From contig CP136063.1 of the NCBI GenBank assembly GCA_032622095.1, positions 278,189,426 through 278,253,425 on the forward strand: a DNA stretch of 64,000 nucleotides, in the 5' to 3' direction. Position numbers and translations under genes: made by a program. Of this stretch, positions 11,061-22,610 are shown one piece after another. Source of the stretch: Siphonodentalium dalli (Eukaryota; Mollusca; Scaphopoda; Gadilida; Siphonodentaliidae). The notes beneath the pieces are model-generated. The model saw only the letters and a program-made list of their open reading frames with translations. It was not told the origin of the DNA and did not search any database. Position 1 is the stretch's first letter. Each line of letters begins with the position of its first letter.

Positions 11061-12359
11061 TTCATAAAATAAAAATTTCCATCCATACAAATATTTACTA
11101 TTGCCCACTCTCTAAACAGAGCGTCAGGGCATATTTCATGCTTGGTATTGCACTTGTTTATGATAATCAACTGGAGGGACAAGACTAGGGCCCTGTAAAT
11201 TGGGGGAGTTTTCATTTCAAATAGATTCAGGCAAAATAATCAAAATCGCACTGGAGTGTATCAAAAGTAAAGATATGGAACAACACTTAAATCGGAAGCC
11301 GTAACGGAATCAAAAACAGCATACAGATAAGAGATCGTCAATGGATCTTTTATTTTCTAATCATAATAATGTGTCTTCTGTATAGTAAATAGATCATCTA
11401 CTAATGTGATGTTACCAGAAGCAACATTCGACTCTTTTTCATCATAAATAGAGATGGGTATGAGACTGCGGTAAGTGATGGATGGGGAGTAACTCTGTTT
11501 AACGCGAATCCAAACTTTAATTCTCGGCAAATCTCATCAGTCTCTATATGGTATACTGAAAGCTGGCATTTGTGTCATTGTGAACTCCTTGACCTATGGT
11601 ACTGTATGGAGCGGAGGTGGGCTAGGTTAGTGGAATGAATTTGTTTGTAATTCCCTTGTCACCCGCAATTCCTGAAATCCCACAGTCCCGTCATTCATTA
11701 TTGAGAGATTGTGAGGTCTACATATATTTATATTTACACTCACACATGCATTCGTATTGTGGAACATGAATGCAGGACGTTGGTCTAAATTACGTCACAT
11801 GACGTCGCGTGCTGACCCAAACTTGCATCCATTTTTGTGTAGACGCAATTTGCACCGAGCCACGATAATAACGTTGGAAATGGGCGCTTAAAACTCTTTT
11901 AATCTGCCAGTTAGCTCGATTAAGTATAAATATAAGTAATGGATGTTGATTTTGAGTGTATTCCACACAAAAAGTCAGACCAACTTGCATCCATACTCTA
12001 TGGAACGCAAGCAACATCCATTTCTTAAATAGATCTGGGAATGCACATGGGCCCTAGACAAGACTTATTCAGAATTATGCTAGCTATTGTCGGATTGATT
12101 TATTTGTCCTTGGGTGTCATTTTAGCAGTCTGTAGAATAGACACTGTGGGAAAGAAAAGTAACATCTCAGTTAACTGAATCAAAAATTTTGTTTGGTCAC
12201 AACGCAGGTGTTTTGAAATAGCATTTGTCAACATATATAAGAATCAATTTTCTACAAACACCTTAATGTTGGCCTGATTTCATTTGGCAAAAGTAAATTT
12301 TGGGCCAGCGCAGATCCTGATTATCGGGGGAGGGGAGGAATAAGATCAAGATAGATTTA
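11061..12359. other. Spacer downstream of bystin, no feature recognised
   Basis: No splice-bounded coding sequence is seen. The part next to 12359 should hold the bystin 3' UTR on the minus strand, but no clear AATAAA signal near the stop was identified. A stretch at 11790-12017 is open by chance only. Confidence 0.4.
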
Positions 12360-12594
12360 TCAATCATCAAACATGTTAGGACTTTCTGGCACAGTTCCCG
12401 TTTCGTCATCTCGACATTTGGCATGCTGCAGTTCACGTCGAATATCTGGAGCAACAAGTCCATGCGTATGTGCCCGAACAACGTCAAACAAAAGGTCTCT
12501 CTGCTCGCTTGAGATGTCTTCCTTATATCGCTGAACGAATGTCAACAAAGCCTGATGCCACAAAACCGGCAATTCTCGCTTATCTGTGATGAAT
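12360..12594 (-). CDS. BYSL: Bystin exon 10 (C-terminus)
   Basis: After the acceptor TTCTGTTTCTAG the exon gives one base completing Arg357, then 77 codons and TGA. It encodes FITDKRELPVLWHQALLTFV, then QRYKEDISSEQRDLLFDVVR, and the PDIRRELQHAKCRD stretch typical of the bystin C-terminus, ending in NMFDD. The phase matches exon 9. A TTAA-flanked MITE starts 36 bp upstream of the acceptor. Confidence 0.93.
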
Positions 12595-12634
12595 CTAGAA
12601 ACAGAATAAAATACAATTAACAGGATGTAGAGCT

Positions 12635-12867
12635 GTTCCCCTTTCATGACAGGAGCTGTGCTGTTGCAGCATTAAAGATCATGTGTCAGTGCATGCTCTT
12701 GCATAATAGAGAATTCACGGGCTTACAAAGCCAAGGTAAATATTGTTAGGCCAATGTATTCTCATATATTTGCAAGGTTCCCTATGGGGAAACTCGCATA
12801 TATAAGATAATGCATTGGCAGAGGGTTTTCACAATATTTCAGGAAGCTCCAGTCATGAAAGAGTTAA
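12635..12867. mobile_element. piggyBac-like twin-hairpin MITE in bystin intron 9
   Basis: The left end CCCTTTCATGACAGGAGCT and right end AGCTCCAGTCATGAAAGAG are flanked by TTCC (degraded TTAA, 12635-12638) and TTAA (12864-12867). Two internal hairpins of the GCATTCTCTTATATATGCGAG type link it to the copies at 101, 40722, 43965 and 50573. A GGAAGCTGCAGTAATGAATGGGTTAA-like end at about 12949 suggests a further relic. Confidence 0.6.
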
Positions 12868-13179
12868 CGTGAAAATGAAAAGTTTCCCAGGTCTCCGTGA
12901 GCTTGATTTTATTTTCAGCTACTTTTTTTTTCTTTGGGAATTTCAGGAAGCTGCAGTAATGAATGGGTTAATCATTTCTGAAGAATAATGCTGAAAGAAT
13001 TTGATCAATATTCATTGTATAGTGTCAACATTGAAAAAGACAAGTTGTTTTCTTGCATTTTGCGGCTATGAATATAGCATTTATCAAAGTCACCAAAATT
13101 TACTACATACACATATCAGCAGAATATATTGTTTGGTTACTGTACTCTATCCTGAAATAAATTAAATGTGAGATGGTCC

Positions 13180-13377
13180 CAACAGGACTCCAGTCATAAA
13201 TTCATTTTCATTATAATTACGATGTTGTTTGCATCATTCATGGAGCAGACGAGTGTATTTTTCACTAATCCATGGCTCAAATTCATTCATTTGTTGCATA
13301 TATTCTTTTGATAATAATAGATGGTCCCATAAATGGCCAGATTTAGTGTACAGAACCCCTCTAAAGGCCCACTTCAT
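13180..13377. mobile_element. Fragment of GTACTGTACACTAA-family MITE
   Basis: The right half of the family seen at 43298-43642 and 44594-44820. It has CTCATTTTCATTATAATTAC-like sequence, GGCTCAAATTCATTCATTTG and ATAAATGGCC with a GTGTACAG end. It is followed at about 13363 by an end fragment of the GGCCCATTT family. No gene is seen. Confidence 0.55.
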
Positions 13378-13488
13378 TTTCAAACCACCAGATCACACCA
13401 TATCAAATATATACCATATTATATAATATTTGAAAGAGGAAGCTCCAAACACAGGGGGCAGGAATCTTTTATTATGGATAATTATCCA

Positions 13489-15130
13489 CAATGAAAGTGT
13501 CAATGACACTGTAGCTCAACTTGGAAAGGGAATAATTTAATGTATTACAGTCAATGGAGCGATTAGGAATGTGGAAAGTTTAATGTCTAATACTAGTTTA
13601 TAGACATGAAGAGAAAAGTAAAATCCAAGATGGCTGCTGGTGGCCATGTTTTCGGCCGAATGACCCCAAAATGATTGTATCCCATCTACATGTCATCGTT
13701 AACATCCATGACAAATTTTATGACGATCAGACTAAAGGTACGACCTGTAGCCTATGCTAAAGAATTTAGTCATACAAAGAGTAAAATCCAAGATGGCTGC
13801 TGGCGGCCATGTTTTTTGGCCGAATGACACCGAAATGACTCGTTCCCATCTACATGTCATTGTTAACATCCATGACAAATTTTATGATGATCAGACGAAC
13901 AGTACGACCTGTGGCCCGTGCTAATGGATTAAATTTTGAAATCCAAGATGGCCACTGGCGGCCATGTTTATTGGCCGAATGACCCCAAAATGACTCGTTC
14001 CCATCTACATGTCATTATTAACATTCACGACAAATTTTATGATGATCAGACTAAAGGTACGGCCTGTAGCCCGTGCTAAAGGATTTAGTCATACAAAGAG
14101 TAAAATCCAAGATGGCTGCTGGCGGCCATGTTTTTTGGCCGATTGACCCCAAAATGAATCGTTCCCATCTACATGTCATTATTAACATTCTTGACAAATT
14201 TTATGATGATCAGACTAAAAGTAGGACCTGTAGCCCGTGCTAAAGGATTTAGTCATACAAAGAGTAAAATCCAAGATGGCTGCTGGCGGCTATGTTTTTT
14301 GGCCGAATGACCCCAAAATTACTCGTTCCCATCTACATGTCAATATTAACATCCATGACAAATTTGATGATGATCAGACTAAAGGTACGACCTGTAGCCC
14401 GTGCTAAAGAATTTAGTCATACAAAGAGTAAAATCCAAGAAGGCTGCTGGCCGCCATGTTTTTTGACCGAATGACCCCAAAATTACTCGTTCCCATCTAC
14501 ATGTCAATATTAACACCAATGACAAATTTCATGATGATCAGACTAAAGGTACGACCTGTGGCCCGGTCTAATGGATTGAATTTTGAAATCCAAGATGGCC
14601 GCTGGCGGCCATGTTTTTTGTCCGAATGACCCCAAAATGACTCGTTCCCATCTACATTCCAATTTCAACAGCCATGACAAATTTTATGATGATCGGACTA
14701 AAAGTACGACCTGTAGCCCGTGCTAAAGAATTTAGTCATACAAAGAGTAAAATCCAAGATGGCTGCTGGCGGCCATGTTTTTGGGCCGAATGACCCCAAA
14801 ATTACTCGTTCCCATCTACATGTCAATATTAACATCCATGACAAATTTCATGACGATCAGACAAACAGTACGCCCTGTAGCCCGTGCTAATGGATTGAAT
14901 TTTGAAATGCAAGATGGCCACTGGCGGCCATGTTTTTTTACCGAATGACCCCAAAATTAATCATTCTGGTCTAAATGTTGATGTCAACAGCTATGACAAA
15001 TTTCATAATGATCCGACCAAAGGTACGACCTGTAGACTGCATTGTTGACGCCTTACGTACACACGGACACACGGACGACAAAGCCATGGCAATAGCTCAA
15101 ACTTTACAAAGTAAAGTTGAGCTAATAAAA
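13489..15130 (+). mobile_element. Pearl/Helentron-like element, nine ~160-bp core units
   Basis: The 5' end is AATGAAAGTGTCAATGACAC followed by TGTAGCTCAACTTGG. The 3' end is ACACGGACACACGGACGAC, then CAATAGCTCAAACTTTAC and AAAGTTGAGCTA, so the two ends share an inverted GTAGCTCAACTT motif. In between, AAATCCAAGATGGC occurs about nine times (13625, 13784, 13939, 14104, 14267, 14429, 14586, 14748, 14907), spaced 155-165 bp. Two unit types occur, one preceded by TTTAGTCATACAAAGAG and one by GGATTGAATTTTG. This plan matches the pearl elements of bivalves, considered Helentron-like; it encodes no protein. It lies in bystin intron 9. Confidence 0.7.
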
Positions 15131-15289
15131 GATTCCTGCCCCCTGTGGCTCCAAAACATTGTATTTTCAACTTTTTAGATGTAATAAACTGAGCATGTTG
15201 TTTTTGTTGAGATACCGACATATGTTCTGTGCTCACGTTTCTACACAGATTCTATTATTTTAAATGGAAGGAGAATAACCCTATATATT

Positions 15290-15543
15290 TAGATATAGAA
15301 TTATTCCCCTTCCATTGAAAATAAACTATACTTTGAAATCTGTTGCATTCTGGGAGCCACAACAGATGAATTGTTTTTATGATTTCAGCTATTTTCTATT
15401 ACTCTATGGGCACCTTCTGAGATAGAGACGTTCCAAATGATTTTAATCATATTTTATGGCATAGATTGTTATTAAAACCGTATATCAAGGCAGGCACTAT
15501 AAAAAAAATAATCGGTGATTCAAAAATTAATTGGGCCTTTAAT
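15290..15543. mobile_element. Fragment of GGCCCATTTAATTTTC-family MITE
   Basis: Relative to 3777-4214 this is an inverted partial copy. It contains TTATTCCCCTTCCATTGAAA, TTGCATTCTGGGAGCC and AGCTATTTTCTATTACTC, and ends TTAATTGGGCCTTTAA. The end lies about 20 bp from the exon 9 donor of bystin. Confidence 0.5.
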
Positions 15544-15565
15544 CGAAACAAACTATATAAAATAC

Positions 15566-15774
15566 CTGACAAAATGAAAAACGACAGCATCAACAACTCT
15601 GTATGGTAAGGCGTATTTTTTATCCAACAGAGTCCTTAAGAAGATACTATTCGCTCCTGTATAGTCCATCTCAGCGACCTTTAGAATAGCAGCAGCTGAA
15701 TGGAGCATAGGTATGGAACTCTTCGCCATGATGCTCGACATGATGATGGCTTCTCTCAAGGTGCATGTCCCAGA
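15566..15774 (-). CDS. BYSL: Bystin exon 9
   Basis: Residues 288-356. It begins [20 protein letters not shown], continues through [20 protein letters not shown] and [20 protein letters not shown], and ends with HFV plus AG of a split Arg codon at the CAG/GTATTT donor. The acceptor used here is TTATTTTGCAG at 15775-15785. A duplicate acceptor 75 bp upstream would extend the exon to 15849 and stay in frame, adding 25 residues. Which site is used cannot be read from genomic sequence; the proximal one gives the conserved bystin sequence. Confidence 0.93.
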
Positions 15775-15862
15775 CTGCAAAATAAATGATATCATCACTC
15801 TCATGATGCTCGACATGATGATGGCTTCTCTCAAGGTGCATGTCCCTGACTGCAAAATAAAT
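15727..15862 (-). repeat. 75-bp-period duplication of exon 9 start and its 3' splice site
   Basis: The 61-bp segment 15727-15787 recurs at 15802-15862 with one substitution I can see (next to the CTGCAAAATAAAT acceptor). It spans the acceptor plus 48 nt of exon 9 including the codons for [13 protein letters not shown]. The spacing is 75 bp, a multiple of three, and the frame between the copies is open (RVMISFILQ). The near identity suggests a recent event. Confidence 0.9.
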
Positions 15863-15932
15863 AAAAGGTCAACCGACCACAGTGTTCCCCGAAAACGTGG
15901 CAAGTCGACGCCGCTTTGTTAAAGAAATTTTA

Positions 15933-17797
15933 AATGAAAGTGTCAATGACACTGTAGCTCAACTTAGGTAGGGGAATAATTTAATGGTTGACAGTAAATG
16001 GAGGAATAGGAAATGTGCTAATTGAAATGTCTAAGTAAGACTAGATGTACATGTCAATATCAACATTCATGACAGGTTTCATAATGATCGGATCAGGGAT
16101 GTGGTGATTATAGTGTGCCAAAGGATTTATTGATGCAAAGAGTAAATTATAAAATGGCCACCGGCAGCCATGTTTTTTTTCCGAATTGCCCCAAAATGGC
16201 CTGTTCCCATTTACAGCCTTTACAAATCTCATAATGATCTGATCAAAGGTACGACCTGTAGCCTGTGCCAATGGATTTAGTCATGCAAAGAGTAAAATCC
16301 AAGATGGCTGCTGGCGGCCATGTTTTTCGGCTGAACGACCCCAAAATGACTCGTTTCCCCATCTACATGTCATTGTTAACATCCATGACAAATTTCATGA
16401 AGTTCCGACCAAAGCTACGACCTGTAGCCCGGACCAAATGATTTAGTCATGCAAAGAGTAAATTCTAAAATGGCCACCGGCAGCCATGTTTTTTTCCGAA
16501 TTACCCCAAAATGACCTGTTCCCATCTACAGCCTTTACAAATCTCATAATGATCCGATCAAAGGTACGACCTGTAACCTGTGCCAATGGATTTAGTCATG
16601 CAAAGAGTAAAATCCAAGATGGCTGCTGGCGGCCATGTTTTTTGGCCGAACGACCCCAAAATCACTCGTTCCCATCTACATGTCAATATTAATATCCATG
16701 ACAAATTTCATGATGATCAGACGAACAGCACGACCTGTAGCCCGCGCCAATGGATTGAATTTTGAAATCCAAGATGGCCACCAGCGGCCATATTTTTTGG
16801 CCAGATGACCCCAAAATGACTCGTTCCCATCTACATGTCATTGTTAACATCCATGGCAAATTTCATGCAGTTCTGACCAAAGCTACAACCTGTAGCCCGC
16901 GCCAAAGAATTTAGTCATACAAAGAGTAAAATCCAAGATGGCTGCTGGCGGCCATGTTTTTTGGCCAAATGACCCCAAAATTACTCGTTCCCATCTACAT
17001 GTAAATGTTAACATCCATGACAAATTTTATGATGATCAGATAAGCAGTACGACCTGTAGCCCGCGCCAATGGATTGAATTTTGAAATCCAAGATGGCCAC
17101 TGGCGGCCATCTTTTTTTGTCGAATGACCCCAAAATGACTCGTTCCCATCTACATGTCATTTTTAAAATCCATGACAAATTTCATTAAGATCTGGCCAAA
17201 GCTATGACCTGTAGCCCGCGCCAAAGGATTTAGTCATGCAAAGAGTAAAATCTAAGATGGCTGCTGGCGGCCATGTTTTTTGGACGAATGACCCCAAAAC
17301 GACTCGTTCCCATCTACATGTCACTGTTAACATCCATGACAAATTTCATTAAGATCTGACCAAAGCTATGACCTGTAGCCCGCGCCAAAGGATTTAGTCA
17401 TGCAAAGAGTAAAATCCAAGATGGCTGCTGGCGGCCATGTTTTTTGGCCAAATAACCCCAAAATGACTCGTTCCCATCTACATGTAAATGTTAACATCCA
17501 TGGCAAATTTTAAGATGATGAGATAAGCAGTACGACCTGTTTCCCGCGCCAATGGATTGAATTTTGAAATCCAAGATGGCCACTGGCGGCCATGTTTTTT
17601 TGCCGAATGACCCCAAAATGACTCGTTCCCATCTACATGTCAATGTCAACATTCATGACAAATATCATAAAGATCAGACCAAAGGTACGACCTGTAGCCC
17701 GCGCCAAAGGAAATTGTTGACGGACACACGCATACACGGACGACGGACACCAAACCATGGCAATAGCTCAAACTTACAAAGTAAGTTGAGCTAAAAA
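15933..17797 (+). mobile_element. Second pearl/Helentron-like element, ten core units
   Basis: It has the same 5' end as 13489 (AATGAAAGTGTCAATGACAC, then TGTAGCTCAACTTAGG) and the same 3' end (CACGGACGACGGACACC, CAATAGCTCAAACTTAC, AAGTTGAGCTA). Core units occur at about 16145, 16298, 16459, 16608, 16767, 16930, 17088, 17250, 17412 and 17569. TTTAGTCATGCAAAGAG-led and GGATTGAATTTTG-led units are mixed. It lies in bystin intron 8, head to tail with the element in intron 9, with exon 9 between them. Confidence 0.7.
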
Positions 17798-18495
17798 TGT
17801 TGAAATGTTCTAAGTCGAAAGGGTTAATAATTCCGTAAAGAAATAATTTTTCCGTCATCTATATACATGTTGCATATCTCCAATATGTGGGTAAAACAAT
17901 ACTCTGAAGTTTCAAATATCTACGATCAAAACTGTAGGAGTTGATTGCACCATGAAGGTACCCTCATACAGAAAATTATAAAAAATGTTTTTCAAAGTCG
18001 AAAGCCCCATAACTCTGGGAAAAATCATTGGATCAAACTCAAATTCGAACTTGACCTGTATTTTGATATGAACGACCCACAAAAAACAGAATTTCCAATT
18101 AAACAATCCAAACTTGAGTTATCATCTGGAAACTGTCGAAAAGCCCATAACACTGGGAAAAATCATCGGATCAAACTCAAATTTGAACACAACCTGTATC
18201 CTGATATGACTGATCCACATAAAAATGGTAATTAAAGGATCCAAACTTGAGATATCATCCGAAACCGAAAAAGTGAGAAATTTTCTAAGTAAAAAAAAAG
18301 ATGAAAAAAGGGAAATAACTCCATAAAAGAACATCGGATCAAACCCAGAATTGCAGAGCACCTGTGTTCTTGGTTGAGACACCTACATACCAAGTTTCAA
18401 TCAAATTGGATGATCATTACTGGAGTTATAACTCCGGACGGACGGACGCAGCTGATTACAATAGTCCTCCGAAAATTTCGGGGGACAATTATATT
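17798..18495. repeat. Tandem-core repeat with GGACGGACG run and 3' hairpin
   Basis: Degenerate units contain CCCATAACTCTGGGAAAAAT, TCGGATCAAACTCAAATT and ACTTGACCTGTATTTTGATA. They end in ACTCCGGACGGACGGACGC and a hairpin, TCCTCCGAAAATTTCGGGGGA (18464-18485). The layout matches the element at 24034-24650. ORFs across it are incidental. Confidence 0.5.
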
Positions 18496-18719
18496 GTCAC
18501 TCTCATGATGAAAGTAATCCCTCCTGATTGGCGGATAATGAGACATTAAAGATACTCAGTCAGAATTTCCTATGCCAAACTTTCCGCTATTAATAACTGG
18601 CAAATGAAAAATATTTGCAGTCATATCATTTGTTTTTTTTTTATGTGCCTTTGATTCCATAAAAATAAGTTCTCTGTTGATACTGCTGCTAGCCAGAATA
18701 TCATCATACCAAGCCTTGA

Positions 18720-19011
18720 AATAGTGTGTCTGTCATTTGCAGATTGAAGTCCCTAGAGGGTGAAGTTAGTGATGCTATCCAGCATTTTATCTTCTGCAAA
18801 TTAGGGGATATAGAAACTGAACGAAGTAACTAAAAACAAATTTATTTTGAGACTATAGATACTTCCCAGAAGATGAGACCTACACAGAATGAGGTCCCCG
18901 GAGGTTGAATTTGGTGATTCTAGCCCAATTCTAGCTTTGTGGAATAGCATCACTAAATTCACCCTCTGGGGACCTCATGCTGCAAATGACATACACACTA
19001 TTACAAGCTTG
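18720..19011. mobile_element. CAAGCC-family MITE with perfect 8-bp duplication
   Basis: It starts CAAGCCTTGAAATAGTGTG and ends ACACTATTACAAGCTTG, flanked by CATCATAC at 18712-18719 and 19012-19019. The 8-bp duplication points to hAT or P-type transposition. The interior has the GGGGATATAGAAACTGAAC and TATAGATACTTCCCAGAAG family landmarks and two GGGTGAA-type arms. It lies in bystin intron 8, 234 bp past exon 8. Confidence 0.82.
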
Positions 19012-19245
19012 CATCATACTGAATTCTTTTGATTTTTTGACAATTATGTATTTATATTAAATGAGGTCATATTGAGGACATGGTAAATTTTTTCGTAATT
19101 CTTATTATTATTTTTATTATTATTAACCTATTATAGGAAGAAGTGGTTCAACCCTCTTGGGTCACACACAAGTGCCTTCAGGAAAGATTAGGCTTAGTGT
19201 ATAACTAGACTATCACCTAACCATCATATAATGAAGGATACTAAC

Positions 19246-19311
19246 CTCACATAGCGGCAGAAGGATGCCCTTAAAGAAAGCAGCTGGTTTGAACAGTGAT
19301 TTCCTGATAGC
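19246..19311 (-). CDS. BYSL: Bystin exon 8
   Basis: 66 nt, phase 0 at both sides: acceptor CCATCTTCAG, donor GAG/GTTAGT. It encodes AIRKSLFKPAAFFKGILLPL then CE, residues 266-287, matching the conserved bystin segment before the SGTCTLREA stretch. It is too short to appear as an isolated ORF and was found by looking for the missing piece of the protein. Confidence 0.92.
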
Positions 19312-19707
19312 CTGAAGATGGAATAAAAACTCCCAATTAATTTAATAAAAAAAACATACACGTGCGATAAAATTCATTAAATCTTGAGAACAAGGGCATA
19401 TAGATCATGTATGTACCAGCCAACTAAGATTAACTCATGAAAGAACAGGTCGCACGGAGAAGGCTGTGTAGCAACATATCCTCTGCAACGAAGGTTGGGG
19501 AGGGGGTGTGTAAAGTCTAAGAATGGCTCCTATTTCTAGATCAAGGTTTCAATTATTGGCCATAATTGGCAAACAAAGAAATCAGGTGGTGTCCCAATTC
19601 AATCTCAACCTGTTACATTATTTTGGGTTCAAACAAAATTCTAAGTTTCATATATTCAGTTCATTAGACAGTGTTATCATCCTGAAACAAAACATATGTG
19701 ATAAAGA

Positions 19708-22460
19708 GCATCGCTAGGGTGTGGCATAATATGCCTGTGGTAATTCATTGCTAGGGTGTGGCATAATATGCCTGTGGTAATTCATTGCTAGGGTTAGTCC
19801 AAGTCTTCTCGTACTAAAACTAGCTAAGATTTTGGGATGGAGATGCTAGTGTTTAGTCCGAGTTCCAGGCCCATGCATTTCTATGACACGACTTAAGCGT
19901 TAGTGACCCGCTCAAATAAAACCACAATTATATGAAATAAAATATCACAATTGCTACAATAAACGGATAGTTTCCGCAGAAGACATGCTATTTGATCTGA
20001 AACCCACATCGGTTGTGAATTGAAAGCGGTAATTTAATGTGAAAAGAAACTTTTGCCGCAGTGTTTACATATTTTTTAAAGTATGCGAACTCAGTTGACC
20101 TTGCGAACTGCGTTCGGCATTTTCCGGTGAAAATATTCCGTAGATTTTCAATCAACCACGCACGATGAATTCTCCATTGTAATCGTAATTATACGTGACA
20201 ATAAATAAATAAATACATAGATTAAATACATATTGAAGATATAAATGTAATACATTAAATAAATTACGGGAATTATAACCATCTCACAGTTTAAAACAGT
20301 GTAAACACAATGACCATTAGAATATCATGGGGGCCGCCATTTTGTTTGTATCGAAATTCGTCTCGGCCAAAACAAACACCGGACAATGCCGAAGTTCTTC
20401 GGAACCTGAGTTCGGCTTTCAGTTAAGTAAACAAACAGAAAAAACAACGATGTTTGTGGCAATCAACCGGAATATTCTATGTGTAATTTAACATTAAAGT
20501 TAGATTATTATACACCATTATGACCATAAGATGTCACTCTTTCCGATGTATATAGCATCATGTATTGCTTTGTTAGGTAAATCGAGTAAAATACACCACA
20601 GATTCCCGCCACAGATCCTGGGCGTAACTCGTGTCATAGAAATGCATGGGCCTGGAACTCGGACTAAACACTAGCATCTCCATCCCAAAATCTTAGCTAG
20701 TTTTAGTACGAGAAGACTTGGACTATGCTAGGGTGTGGCATAATATGCCTGTGGTAATTCATTGCTAGGGTGTGGCATAATATGCCTGTGGTAATTCATT
20801 GCTAGGGTGTGGCATAATATGCCTGTGGTAATTCATTGCTAGGGTGTGGCATAATATGCCTGTGGTAATTCATTGCTAGGGTGTGGCATAATATGCCTGT
20901 GGTAATTCATTGCTAGGGTGTGGCATAATATGCCTGTGGTAATTCATTGCTAGGGTGTGGCATAATATGCCTGTGGTAATTCATTGCTAGGGTGTGGCAT
21001 AATATGCCTGTGGTAATTCATTGCTAGGGTGTGGCATAATATGCCTGTGGTAATTCATTGCTAGGATGTGGCATAATATGCCTGTGGTAATTCATTGCTA
21101 GGGTGTGGCATAATATGCCTGTGATAATTCATTGCTAGGGTGTGGCATAATATGCCTGTGGTAATTCATTGCTAGGGTGTGGCATAATATGCCTGTGGTA
21201 ATTCATCGCTAGGGTGTGGCATAATATGCCTGTGGTAATTCATCGCTAGGGTGTGGCATAATATGCCTGTGATAATTCATTGCTAGGGTGTGGCATAATA
21301 TGCCTGTGGTAATTCATTGCTAGGGTGTGGCATAATATGCCTGTGGTAATTCATTGCTAGGGTGTGGCATAATATGCCTGTGGTAATTCATTGCTAGGGT
21401 GTGGCATACTATGCATGTGGTAATTCATTGCTAGGGTGTGGCATAATATGCCTGTGGTAATTCATTGCTAGGGTGTGGCATAATATGCCTGTGGTAATTC
21501 ATTGCTAGGGTGTGGCATAATATGTCTGTGGTAATTCATTGCTAGGGTGTGGCATAATATGCCTGTGGTAATTCATTGCTAGGGTGTGGCATAATATGCC
21601 TGTGGTAATTCATTGCTAGGGTGTGGCATAATATGCCTGTGGTAATTCATTGCTAGGGTGTGGCATAATATGCCTGTGGTGATTCATTGCTAGGGTGTGG
21701 CATAATATGCCTGTGGTAATTCATTGCTAGGGTGTGGCATAATATGCCTGTGGTAATTCATTGCTAGGGTGTGGCATAATATGCCTGTGGCAATTCATTG
21801 CTAGGGTGTGGCATAATATGCCTGTGGTAATTCATTGCTAGGGTGTGGCATAATATGCCTGTGGTAATTCATTGCTAGGGTGTGGCATAATATGCCTGTG
21901 GTAATTCATTGCTAGGGTGTGGCATAATATGCCTGTGGTAATTCATTGCTAGGGTGTGGCATAATATGCCTGTGGTAATTCATTGCTAGGGTGTGGCATA
22001 ATATGTCTGTGGTAATTCATTGCTAGGGTGTGGCATAATATGTCTGTGGTAATTCATTGCTAGGGTGTGGCATAATATGCCTGTGGTAATTCATTGCTAG
22101 GGTGTGGCATAATATGCCTGTGGTAATTCATTGCTAGGGTGTGGCATAATATGCCTGTAGTAATTCATTGCTAGGGTGTGGCATAATATGCCTGTGGTAA
22201 TTCATTGCTAGGGTGTGGCATAATATACCTGTGATAATTCATTGCTAGGGTGTGGCATAATATGCCTGTGGCAATTCATTGCTAGGGTGTGGCATAATAT
22301 ACCTGTGATAATTCATTGCTAGGGTGTGGCATAATATGCCTGTGGTAATTCATTGCTAGGGTGTGGCATAATATACCTGTGATAATTCATTGCTAGGGTG
22401 TGGCATAATATACCTGTGATAATTCAGTGCTAGGGTGTGGCATAATATACCTGTGGTAAT
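19708..22460. repeat. 37-bp satellite array
   Basis: The unit contains GCTAGGGTGTGGCATAATAT and GCCTGTGGTAATTCATT. About two and a half units precede the insertion at 19795-20725 and roughly 47 follow it. Most are identical; variants (ATACCTGTGATAATTC, TCATCGCT) cluster toward the right edge and in patches. Each unit has a near-dyad GGCATAATATGCC. The array lies in bystin intron 7 within a degenerate GAACTTGACCTG-type core repeat whose halves appear on both sides (before 19700 and after 22460). Confidence 0.95.
19795..20725. mobile_element. Mutator-like MITE inserted in the satellite
   Basis: Terminal inverted repeats are 97 bp and identical, beginning TAGTCCAAGTCTTCTCGTAC. A 9-bp duplication TGCTAGGGT (19786-19794 and 20726-20734) is satellite sequence, so the insertion came after array formation. 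Long TIRs and a 9-bp duplication fit Mutator-like elements. The 931-bp element has no ORF of note, so it is non-autonomous, and identical TIRs imply recent activity. Confidence 0.88.
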
Positions 22461-22610
22461 TCCAACATATTGACCTGTAATTAGGACTAGTAAACTCAAA
22501 TACCAAATTTCCTTCCATTCAGTTGAGACAAGTTATCATCAGGAATCTAAAAGCGAATGGAAGGATGGCCAGAACAATAACATGACACTTCCCCTTTTTT
22601 AAAAAGAAAG

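Noticed and set aside
12263-12487. Alternative 74-codon frame over bystin exon 10
   Set aside because: A shadow frame; the bystin frame has homology, a splice acceptor and a matching phase.
15553-15903. Single 116-codon gene starting MPRFRGTLW
   Set aside because: The part beyond 15849 is intron; the open frame is bystin exon 9 plus its duplicated acceptor.
19708-22460. CRISPR-like array
   Set aside because: Units are contiguous 37-bp repeats without unique spacers, in a spliced eukaryotic gene; it is a satellite.
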